DNA of 13,213 nucleotides, from assembly GCA_964520785.1 (NCBI GenBank), contig CAZFQG010000177.1:1-13213 (forward strand), given 5' to 3'. Below are positions 1 through 6,447 of this stretch, in pieces; the stretch's first letter is position 1; the number at the start of each line of letters is the position of its first letter. This DNA is from CAZFQG01 sp964520785. Lineage in GTDB: Bacteria; Planctomycetota; Planctomycetia; Pirellulales; Thermoguttaceae. The notes beneath the pieces are model-generated. The model was not told the origin of the DNA and did not search any database. It saw nothing but the letters and a program-made list of their open reading frames with translations. The translations under genes and the position numbers were made by a program.

Positions 1-139
1 GCCTGGAACGCTCGGCGACGCTTCCGAAATACGACATCACGATCCGGCCGCGAAGCCAATCCGCGGCGGTAATTTAGGAGCCGCCGCTCGCCCAATCAGT
101 ATTCCCATGGGCCGACAGACCCGAAAAAACCACGCGGCG

Positions 140-418
140 TTACTCGTCGTTGGATTCTCCTTTCCGCATTTCTTTCTCAATCAACCTCTGCTTCCAAGGT
201 GAACGGTCGTTGAGAAAGAAAACGGCAAACCCATGACAGAACAGGCCGACCCCCCACCCCAAGAGGGCCCAGATGAACCAGAGACACTCCGGAGTGGTCA
301 TTAGATTGATCGCGACAAGCAGAATGTTCGCGATCACGTAAACACTCAGGTGGATGAAGAACCCGAGTTTGGCTTCCACCCTTCTTTTGGCCCTGCGGTA
401 AGCTGGGGCATTTGACAT
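140..418 (-). CDS. 2TM domain-containing small membrane protein
   Basis: This 92-residue protein matches the layout of the Pfam 2TM domain family. A basic N-terminus (residues 6-17, rich in R and K) leads into a first membrane helix at about 19-39 with H23 and N31, then a short loop, then a second helix at about 46-68 containing the typical W-x-x-W, GWG and G-L-x-x-H pattern. A charged tail follows. Its function is not established; in some bacteria the domain is found at the N-terminus of LytTR/histidine-kinase type regulators, but here it stands alone. I chose the start at 418 because GGAAAGAG lies about 8 nt upstream and everything further upstream in the frame is low-quality sequence. It lies downstream of the oxidoreductase on the same strand, but 266 nt apart, so co-transcription is uncertain. 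The stop is TAA at 142-140. Confidence 0.85.
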   Translation of the reverse strand: MSNAPAYRRAKRRVEAKLGFFIHLSVYVIANILLVAINLMTTPECLWFIWALLGWGVGLFCHGFAVFFLNDRSPWKQRLIEKEMRKGESNDE

Positions 419-540
419 GATTGATCTCTTTCCAGTGCTTTGAAGGCAACCGTTTGGGGAGCGCGACGCGTTCACATGGCCACCAGAACTCCGCGTCCGC
501 GATTCGATATCGCCGAGTCTCCTCCCTGCGCAAGCGGAAG

Positions 541-684
541 TCAATAGAGGTTCCGGAAATCGGCGGTCGCGAAGTCCATGCACTCCCGCCGAACGGGGTG
601 CATCGCGTGGAAGCCCAACTCGACGATGTCCGGCACGGTCGGGTCCGTCGCTCCGGGCGAATGAAGGAAAACCAAGCCGGTACT
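541..684 (-). pseudogene. Remnant of a uroporphyrinogen decarboxylase-fold protein
   Basis: Directly after the oxidoreductase TAA, and in the same frame, 47 more codons are open down to a TGA at 543-541. They read like the middle of a URO-D family protein (uroporphyrinogen decarboxylase / cobamide methyltransferase fold). The family's block 'F-x-H-S-x-G-x ... I-P-D-L-I-E-x-G-x-D-x-L-N-P-V-x-P-E-C-M-D' is mirrored by VFLHSPGAT, then VPDIVELGFHAMHPV, then RRECMD. There is no start codon, the usual C-terminal third is absent and the fragment is far below the family length of 330-400 residues, so it can only be a decayed leftover. The match is from memory of the family consensus, not from a search. 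It probably marks an old deletion that joined the 3' end of the oxidoreductase gene to the inside of a lost URO-D gene. Confidence 0.5.
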
Positions 685-2205
685 TTACGTCCGCCGGGTA
701 ATCCGGCGTTGGCTCAGGTCTTTCACGGCCGGGCCTTGAAGAACCCCGCCTTTATAATCGAATCTCGAGCCGTGGCAAGGACAGTCCCATGTTTTTTCGG
801 CCGTGTTCCACTGGAGATAGCAGCCCATATGGGTACAAACGGGCGATACGGCGTGGATCACGCCCGTATCGTCCCGGTAGGCGGCGACCCGTTTGCCGTC
901 GTCCGAGACGATTCCCGCCTCGCCGTTGACCAGTTCCCTGATCGGTTTTGTCGCGATTGCTTTGAGCCGGTCCCCGACGAACCTTTTGGCGACGTTCGTG
1001 TTTTCGCACACGAACTTCTTCGCGGAGGCCAACACGTTGGCGCGGTTCGGATTGAAGACGGAACTCCAAGGGTGCTCTTTTCCCTGAATCGCGTCGGTGA
1101 GGATCATGGCCGCCGCGGCGCTCATGGCCAATCCCCAGCGATTCAACCCGGTGACGACCGCGATTTCACCGCCGGCGAAGGGCAGATTTCCGATGAAGGG
1201 GAGTCCGTCCGCCGAGACGTAGTCTTGCGACGACCAGCGATGCGTGATTTCCTCGACGTCGAATCGCCGCCGTGCCCAAGCCTCGAGCGCCGAGAACCGT
1301 GCTCGCGTGTCCGGGTCTTGTCCCACCTTGTGGGCCTCTCCCGCCACGATGACGCCGCTTTCGTCCGGAAAAGCACGGACGGAACGGATCGGCGATTCGG
1401 CCGAGATGTACATCCCGCGCGGCGCCTGATCCGTCAGCCGTGCCGCGACGGCGTAGGCCCGACTGGGATAGGCGCGGACGAAGAAGCCCCCTTGATCCAT
1501 GAACGGGATCAGAGTCGCCAAAACGACGCGGCGGCAGTGGTCGTCGCCGCGCTCGGTCTTCACGACGCACGGATGGTCGCGGCGGACGTCCGTGGCCCGG
1601 GTTTCTTCATGTATCTGGCCCCCTTCGTCGATGATCGCTTGGGCCAGCCGGCGACAGAATCGGTAGGGATCGAACTGCGCCTGATTCGAGACACGGACCG
1701 CTGCCTCGACCGTGAACGGCAAATCGGTCTCGCTCTCGAGACTCGCCGGCAATCCGGCGCGGCGCGCGGCGTCCACCTCGCGGTGCAGGTCCTCGACCAT
1801 CCGCGGCTCGCACGTGAACGTGAAGGCATCACGGCGCTCGAATCCGCAGTCGATGTTCAACTCCTCGACCAGCGAGGCGACGTGTTCGATTCCGGCCTGG
1901 TTCGCCGCGGCATAGACCTCGGCCGTTTCGCGACCAAGGTCCTTTTCGAGCTTCGCGTAAACGAGCCGGTGCAACGCGGAAAGCTTCGCCGTCGCGCGAC
2001 CGGTCGAACCGCAACCGATCCGATCTTGCTCGAGAACCATCACGTTCCTTCCGGCTCGGATCAGTGAAAGGGCCGTCGTCAGTCCGGCAATTCCACCTCC
2101 GACCACGACGACGTCCGCCTCCGTCGTGCCGGAAACCGGCCCGAAAACGGGCGAGGTTCCCTCGGGAATCCAGAAACTGTTGGATTGGTTCGCTTGCGAT
2201 GCCAT
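685..2205 (-). CDS. FAD-dependent oxidoreductase with C-terminal Rieske [2Fe-2S] domain
   Basis: The 506-residue protein is a DAO-type flavoenzyme fused to a Rieske domain, the architecture seen in Bacillus YhfW and many homologues. The Rossmann motif G36-x-G38-x-x-G41 lies in a hydrophobic strand, with the ribose-binding acid at E59 and the GSTGRATAKLS stretch after it. The middle part has the usual DAO substrate-domain segments, including DGLPFIGNLP and TGLNRWGLAMS. The Rieske cluster ligands are C457-x-H459 and C475-P-C477-H478, with C462 and C477 able to form the stabilising disulfide. Such proteins are thought to pass electrons from an amine- or hydroxy-acid-like substrate through FAD to the iron-sulfur centre; the substrate is unknown and no signal peptide is seen. 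The start at 2205 is set by AGAGGA about 8 nt upstream. The last ten residues (LSQRRITRRT) are basic and unlike the usual tail, and the gene ends at a probable deletion junction. Confidence 0.93.
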   Translation of the reverse strand: MASQANQSNSFWIPEGTSPVFGPVSGTTEADVVVVGGGIAGLTTALSLIRAGRNVMVLEQDRIGCGSTGRATAKLSALHRLVYAKLEKDLGRETAEVYAAANQAGIEHVASLVEELNIDCGFERRDAFTFTCEPRMVEDLHREVDAARRAGLPASLESETDLPFTVEAAVRVSNQAQFDPYRFCRRLAQAIIDEGGQIHEETRATDVRRDHPCVVKTERGDDHCRRVVLATLIPFMDQGGFFVRAYPSRAYAVAARLTDQAPRGMYISAESPIRSVRAFPDESGVIVAGEAHKVGQDPDTRARFSALEAWARRRFDVEEITHRWSSQDYVSADGLPFIGNLPFAGGEIAVVTGLNRWGLAMSAAAAMILTDAIQGKEHPWSSVFNPNRANVLASAKKFVCENTNVAKRFVGDRLKAIATKPIRELVNGEAGIVSDDGKRVAAYRDDTGVIHAVSPVCTHMGCYLQWNTAEKTWDCPCHGSRFDYKGGVLQGPAVKDLSQRRITRRT

Positions 2206-2598
2206 TTTTCGTCCTCTTTTGACGGAAATTGCTTGCTCGACGCTCGTAGTGGGCGTCGATCGACCAGGGCCACCCGTCCGTTCCGGAACTCTGGATGCCA
2301 CTCAAAGTATTGAGCAAGAGTCATGCCATCGTCGGAACAAGAGCACTCCAGGGGACGAGGAGCGGGCCGCGTGGTTCCAATCGCGCGGAATACCCAGGAC
2401 GTTTTGTCGCGGATGCCGTCAAAAGGCCGCCGTTCGAAAGTGCCAGTTCGGAATCGGCGAATGGCTTTCGCGCGGGCTCAACCGGCGGAGATGGTGGTTG
2501 TCGGGCGGCCGACCGAAAGCTAGAATGCGCGCCTTCGCTATCGATTTCGTCGGAGTAACGGTTCGCACCATTCACCGGCTTCGGAGTGACCAGCCCAA
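2206..2598. other. Divergent intergenic region between oxidoreductase and permease genes
   Basis: These 393 bases separate two divergently transcribed genes. The side near 2206-2220 holds the ribosome binding site of the minus-strand oxidoreductase, and 2498-2526 holds a good plus-strand promoter candidate for the permease. Short open frames exist on both strands, but none has a recognisable domain, a convincing ribosome binding site or a conserved-looking sequence. No terminator-like hairpin with a T tract was seen. Confidence 0.5.
2498..2526 (+). promoter_or_regulatory. Sigma70-like promoter for the permease gene
   Basis: TTGTCG (2498-2503) and TAGAAT (2521-2526) are separated by exactly 17 bases. 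They match the -35 and -10 consensus at 4 of 6 and 5 of 6 positions. The -10 element ends 72 nt before the permease ATG at 2599, which leaves room for a short leader. The call rests on sequence match and spacing only. Confidence 0.45.
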
Positions 2599-3447
2599 AT
2601 GACTCAAATTGCCTACACACTCGGGCTAAGATTCTGTCAGGTCTTCGAATCGTCCGGCCCGACGCTCATTTTGGGCGTGTTCGTCGCCGCGGTTCTCCGA
2701 AGCCTGGTGCGTCCGGAGTCAATTCGCCGCTTTTTCGACGCCGGACCACTCGGAGGGACACTCCGCGCGTTTCTGGTCGCCGCGATGCTCCCCGTCGGCG
2801 CGCTGGGGGCGTTGCCGATTGCCTTGGAATTCCGCCGCGTGGGCGTGCCCAGAGCGACGGTTTTCGCGTTCGCCGTGGCGGCGCCACTGCTAAACCCGCT
2901 CGCGTTATCTCATGCCCTGACGTCCTTGGGAGGCTTTACGATTCTTTGGACCGCGGCCGCGGTAGCGCTGGCGTGTATCGCGATTCCACTGAGTCTGATC
3001 CGCTTCCGCGAGAATGAGAACACCTCGGAAGGACCGGTTGGAATCGCGTCCTCGGCCGGCCGGCGCGTCGTGAATCTGCTTCTCTCCGCCGCGCGGATCA
3101 GCTCGGGCGCGCTCGTCGGCTACGTCCTGCTCGCGGCGGCGGTGACCGCCATGGCGGCGGCCTGCGTCGACGGGCATACGTTGATTCACGTGCTAAGCGC
3201 CGGCAATCCGGCGGCAACGCTTCTGATGACGGTGGTCGCCCTGCCCGCCTACGTGTCTTTCGCCGGTGGAATCACGCTGATGCACGGCACATGGCGGCGA
3301 TGCGGCTTTCGGTCGGAGCCGGCGTTGCCGCGTACGTCTTCGGCGTCGGGCAGAACGCGGGGTTGCTCTGTTGGATGGGTAGGACCATCGGATTGCGACG
3401 ACTTACGGCGTTCCTACTGCTTGCGATCGGTTTCGTGTTTGTCATAG
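2599..3447 (+). CDS. COG0701/ArsP-type permease, N-terminal part (frameshifted)
   Basis: Up to about residue 230 this frame codes for the first three quarters of a permease of the COG0701 (DUF318/ArsP-like) family, whose members export metal or metalloid species. The first half has helices near residues 20-36, 52-75, 92-115 and 120-138, with the family signature LPVGALGALP followed by a PLLNPLALS motif. The second half repeats the plan, with helices near 172-192 and 206-222 and the segment LPAYVSFAGGITLMHG. After codon 230 the frame becomes hydrophilic and Arg/Ser/Cys-rich up to 3447, while the expected continuation is found in the overlapping frame from 3291. The two pieces are best read as one gene (2599-4238) broken by a one-base deletion, or by a sequencing indel. 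The ATG at 2599 has GGAG about 12 nt upstream. Confidence 0.75.
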   Translation: MTQIAYTLGLRFCQVFESSGPTLILGVFVAAVLRSLVRPESIRRFFDAGPLGGTLRAFLVAAMLPVGALGALPIALEFRRVGVPRATVFAFAVAAPLLNPLALSHALTSLGGFTILWTAAAVALACIAIPLSLIRFRENENTSEGPVGIASSAGRRVVNLLLSAARISSGALVGYVLLAAAVTAMAAACVDGHTLIHVLSAGNPAATLLMTVVALPAYVSFAGGITLMHGTWRRCGFRSEPALPRTSSASGRTRGCSVGWVGPSDCDDLRRSYCLRSVSCLS

Positions 3448-4238
3448 GACTGATCGGCGACATTCAGTTCCGGCACCGCTCCACGGCGCTGACCCATTCC
3501 GCACGGGGGCACCACCACGAACATGACCACGCACAAGTCTACGGACACGCGCACGACCATGAACAAAACCACGACCAAGGGCATTCCGGTTGTTGTGGCG
3601 GCGAGGAGCACAACCACGTCCTGGACGTCCTCGGCCAATGGGAGACGGCCAGCTATCGCAATCCGCTCGTCGAAGCCTACCGTTTCTCGAAACCGTCGCA
3701 ATTCGCGGCGAGCGTCGTGCTGGCGGCCCTCTTCGGGATCGGCCTCCTCCTGCGTATCGCGGGCGTCGATCTGATCGGACTTCCGCGGGAGGCCGCCGAA
3801 GCGACGGCAGCCGGTGAGGGCCGCGGCGTTTCCTCGCGATGCATCGTCCTTGTGGCGCTGGCGTACGTGGCCGTCATGAGTGTTTTAGGGGTGTATGTCT
3901 ATTTCCCGCCGCCGGGCGAACTATTCACGCAAATGACCTTTCACCGGGCCAACGCGATTCTCGCGACGAAACACAACAAATGCGACTACGCGATTCGTGA
4001 GTTGGACGCGTGGGACGCGCTCGCCGCGAAGTGCGTCGTCTCCGCGAGCTTGCGCGGCGCCCCGCCGAGTGGTGGGGCTCGCGTGTCGGTCGAGGAATTG
4101 CGGGAACGGCTGGCGAGATTGCGCGAGGCGATCGTGGAGGGCCGCTCGGATGAGGAGAAAAAGGAGCTATCGACGGAGGTGATGGACGCATACTCGCGGT
4201 GTCGGAAAGCGTTTGTCGAGCCGCGGGCCGGAGCGTGA
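3291..4238 (+). CDS. COG0701-type permease, C-terminal part with His-rich linker and extra domain (frameshifted)
   Basis: This frame continues the permease broken at about 3290. Residues 1-57 (numbered from the ATG at 3291) carry the missing family segment, with SVGAGVAAYVFGVGQNAG, GLRRLTAF and a last core helix at 41-58. A linker follows with twelve histidines between residues 74 and 109 plus a Cys pair (C101-C102), a likely soft-metal or Zn/Ni/Cu binding region. Two more membrane helices come at about 138-159 and 184-205. The C-terminal ~110 residues are soluble and include an FHRAN segment, a few Cys residues and a charged helix rich in E, R and K; I do not recognise this domain. The ATG at 3291 is probably not a true start, since it lies inside the permease fold and has no clear ribosome binding site. 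A metal efflux role fits the family and the His-rich stretch, but is inference. Confidence 0.7.
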   Translation: MAAMRLSVGAGVAAYVFGVGQNAGLLCWMGRTIGLRRLTAFLLLAIGFVFVIGLIGDIQFRHRSTALTHSARGHHHEHDHAQVYGHAHDHEQNHDQGHSGCCGGEEHNHVLDVLGQWETASYRNPLVEAYRFSKPSQFAASVVLAALFGIGLLLRIAGVDLIGLPREAAEATAAGEGRGVSSRCIVLVALAYVAVMSVLGVYVYFPPPGELFTQMTFHRANAILATKHNKCDYAIRELDAWDALAAKCVVSASLRGAPPSGGARVSVEELRERLARLREAIVEGRSDEEKKELSTEVMDAYSRCRKAFVEPRAGA

Positions 4239-4674
4239 TCCGACTGGGCTACTGGGCGTCCGGGTCATCGGTGTGTCGAAGTAGGGACCAATGAACTCCG
4301 GAAAGCCGCGCCAACAATATCGACGCAATCAACGAAGTCTTGGCCCGACTCCGCCGGGCGATCATTCCGCGGCAGCCCCCTTGGAGGCTGAGCGCGTGGC
4401 CCACTCGCTTGTTTGAAGTGCCGCGTTTCTCGGAGACGAGTCGCGTTCTCCACTCGGAAGAAGTCGGCACAATCGTCTTGCAGCCTGAACCCCCCATTTC
4501 TCCAGGCTCACGGGGTCTCCAAAGAATCCAGTCGGACACTCCGAACTGACCCATTCCTGGATTCTCACACCGCTTCCCCCGGACGGGTGGATGACGACCT
4601 TGCGTTTTATCGTTCGTCCAACCATACTAGAAGTGACAATCGTTTCGCGCCTTCCAATACCGAGAATCCCACCG
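4239..4674. other. Gene-free region upstream of the beta-propeller gene
   Basis: These 436 bases contain no gene I can support. Open frames of 60-100 codons occur on both strands but are rich in R, S and P, overlap each other and match no family I know. The right part holds the shared promoter-like element at 4600-4631. No clear intrinsic terminator was found behind the permease gene. Confidence 0.5.
4600..4631 (+). promoter_or_regulatory. Shared promoter-like element, copy A (TTGCGTTT-N15-CATACTAGA)
   Basis: TTGCGTTT starts at 4600 and CATACTAGA at 4623. Read as a promoter, TTGCGT and CATACT are 17 bases apart, the usual sigma70-type spacing. The same two blocks with the same spacing recur at 9650-9681 upstream of the second LamG/ceramidase-like gene, while the 15 bases between the blocks differ. 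The element ends 43 nt before the propeller ATG. It could be bound by a housekeeping or alternative sigma factor, or by a regulator; the sequence does not say which. Confidence 0.55.
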
Positions 4675-6447
4675 ATGCTCTTTAGGTTGACGATAGCATT
4701 TCTCGCAGTCTACGTGTCCTTGGGAACGGCCCGGACGAGCGGGGCCGTGTCGCTGGATGCACTCTGGACGGGCGAGGCCCGATTTCAGGTGGAGCCGATC
4801 GAAATCGCCGCAGACGTCACGCGGATGCACTTCATCTCCATGTTTTGGGACGACGTGCCCGGCGACCCGCATTTCAAGGCGTACTACATCGACGACGGCT
4901 ACACGACCGGTCTGGCCAAGTCGTACGACGGGATCCGCTTCACCGATATGGGGACCGTTCTTTCGACCGGTCCCTCGGGAAGCTACGACGACCGGATGGC
5001 CGCGTTCTCCAGCGTCATGAAAGACGAGGAGGGGGTCTATCATCTCGTCTACGAAGCGGCCGGGTACGACAGCGCCTACCCGGGGGACGTCGCCTACGCC
5101 ACTTCGACGGACGGCGTGCATTTCACGAAGCACGGGATCATCCTGCCGCACGACAGGTCTTGGGGATCGTTCGAGCGGGTCAATAACGGAACGCCTTCGC
5201 TCCACAAGGCGGGGGGTACGTGGTACCTGTATTACCACGGCTACGAAGGGGAGAACTGCCAGGTCGGCCTGGCGACCGGAACCGATATCATGGCCCTGTC
5301 CCGGGTCAGCGGAAATCCGATTATTCCAACCTCCCCGAACGGTTGGGACTCCGGGACCACGGGGAAGCGGAGCCGTCCGATCAAACAGGGGGATTATGCC
5401 CGGTACCAGGCGGACGTCTCGGCGAGCTACAACATCAAATTGACGGCGGTCGGAGACGGGGATCCGGCGCCCCACTTCTACGCGGACATGGAAAGGACCG
5501 AAGCATTCCTCGAGTTCCGTTTCGATTTTTCGCGCAGCTCGTTCCGCGCGACTCGGGCATCCATCCGCGACGTCCTGGCGATGTTCAAGATCGTCGACCA
5601 TCCCCAGGACACGACCGCCGTCACCCAGTGGAGCACGGATCAACTCACCTGGCATACGCTTCGCGAGCTGGAAAGTCCCGCTTGGCCGGGCCAGCCGGTC
5701 GGGGCGACGAGTCAAGGAACCAGGGGCATCATCCTCGCCGGGGAACGCGGCCTGTGCGAGCAGCTCTTCTATCGCGTCTACTTCCAGGCGGATACCCCCT
5801 TCGGCTGGAACTGGAACCAGTGGAACCGCGATTCGGCCAACCAGTTCCGCGTGGCGTGCGAGGTCGTGCCGGAGAATTTCGTATCGATCTCCTCCGATTT
5901 CCTGATGGGAAAGAACTGGGGAGCCGCGCAGTTGATCGAGGGGGCGGATTCGGCCTGGGTCCGCGCCGACGCCAATCTGGGGCACGTCAAAGTCTCGACG
6001 GAGGACCTGACACGCGATTTCACGGTTCTGCTCGATTTCCTCGGTCCTCCCGAGGAGATTCGCGCGCTCGTGGCGGAGCTGGTTGCCCGTCCGGCGGGGT
6101 CGGAGTATCTCTCGGCGAGCGACTCCGATCCACTGCTGGCCCGGTACGGCTCGAAGATCTGTTTCCGCTTCAACCCGCCGCGGACGGGGGACTTCACGTT
6201 TAACTGGCATTTCGCCGGTTACCCGAACGTCCGGGTGTGGGAAGTTCGAATTGTCCCGGAACCCGGGATATTGGTATTCTGTACTTGCGGGGCGCTAATC
6301 GTATTGATTGGAGTGCGATCCAATGAAAACCCGTTTCGCCGTTTGCCTCATCCTGTACCATGCTTGCGTCGCGAACCTTGCCGCCGTCGCCTCGGCCGAC
6401 GTGGTCGCGAAGTGGGATTTCGAACCGGGGGCACTCACGGCCGATAG
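4675..6447 (+). CDS. Exported GH43-like beta-propeller protein with PEP-CTERM-like tail
   Basis: The 590-residue product starts with a Sec signal peptide (cleavage likely after A24, T-S-G-A). Residues ~40-250 resemble the five-bladed propeller of GH43/GH32-type glycosidases: blade-like repeats with acidic and aromatic residues such as YDDRMAAFSSV (104-114), YHLVYEAAGYDS (122-133), ERVNNGTPSL (167-176) and TWYLYYHGYEG (182-192). I cannot assign the catalytic acids, so activity on glycans is inference. Residues ~250-520 look like beta-rich accessory domains. A PEP-CTERM-like tail starts at V527-P-E-P530, followed by a hydrophobic stretch and Arg residues. Normal PEP-CTERM proteins stop soon after; here the frame continues for about 40 Arg-rich residues and overlaps the next gene by 125 nt. 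The start at 4675 is preferred over the in-frame ATG at 4591 because it opens the signal peptide and the promoter-like element lies at 4600-4631. Confidence 0.8.
   Translation: MLFRLTIAFLAVYVSLGTARTSGAVSLDALWTGEARFQVEPIEIAADVTRMHFISMFWDDVPGDPHFKAYYIDDGYTTGLAKSYDGIRFTDMGTVLSTGPSGSYDDRMAAFSSVMKDEEGVYHLVYEAAGYDSAYPGDVAYATSTDGVHFTKHGIILPHDRSWGSFERVNNGTPSLHKAGGTWYLYYHGYEGENCQVGLATGTDIMALSRVSGNPIIPTSPNGWDSGTTGKRSRPIKQGDYARYQADVSASYNIKLTAVGDGDPAPHFYADMERTEAFLEFRFDFSRSSFRATRASIRDVLAMFKIVDHPQDTTAVTQWSTDQLTWHTLRELESPAWPGQPVGATSQGTRGIILAGERGLCEQLFYRVYFQADTPFGWNWNQWNRDSANQFRVACEVVPENFVSISSDFLMGKNWGAAQLIEGADSAWVRADANLGHVKVSTEDLTRDFTVLLDFLGPPEEIRALVAELVARPAGSEYLSASDSDPLLARYGSKICFRFNPPRTGDFTFNWHFAGYPNVRVWEVRIVPEPGILVFCTCGALIVLIGVRSNENPFRRLPHPVPCLRREPCRRRLGRRGREVGFRTGGTHGR

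Noticed and set aside
3..77. Possible C-terminal end of a plus-strand gene entering from the left (24 codons, TAG at 75-77)
   Set aside because: Too short to recognise or to separate from chance.
421..2067. Plus-strand open frame of 548 codons opposite the oxidoreductase
   Set aside because: The minus strand encodes an unmistakable FAD/Rieske protein with a good ribosome binding site; the plus frame has no family features.
2206..2324. Minus-strand frame upstream of the oxidoreductase (MTLAQYFEWHPEF...) as a small gene
   Set aside because: No ribosome binding site or family match, and it overlaps the oxidoreductase start in another frame.
4591..4674. Upstream in-frame ATG at 4591 as start of the propeller gene
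   Set aside because: It would place 28 non-signal residues before a good signal peptide and lies ahead of the shared promoter-like element.
4627..6210. Long open frame on the minus strand opposite the propeller gene
   Set aside because: It is Arg/Asp/Val-rich with no recognisable domain, and is the usual antisense shadow of a GC-rich gene.
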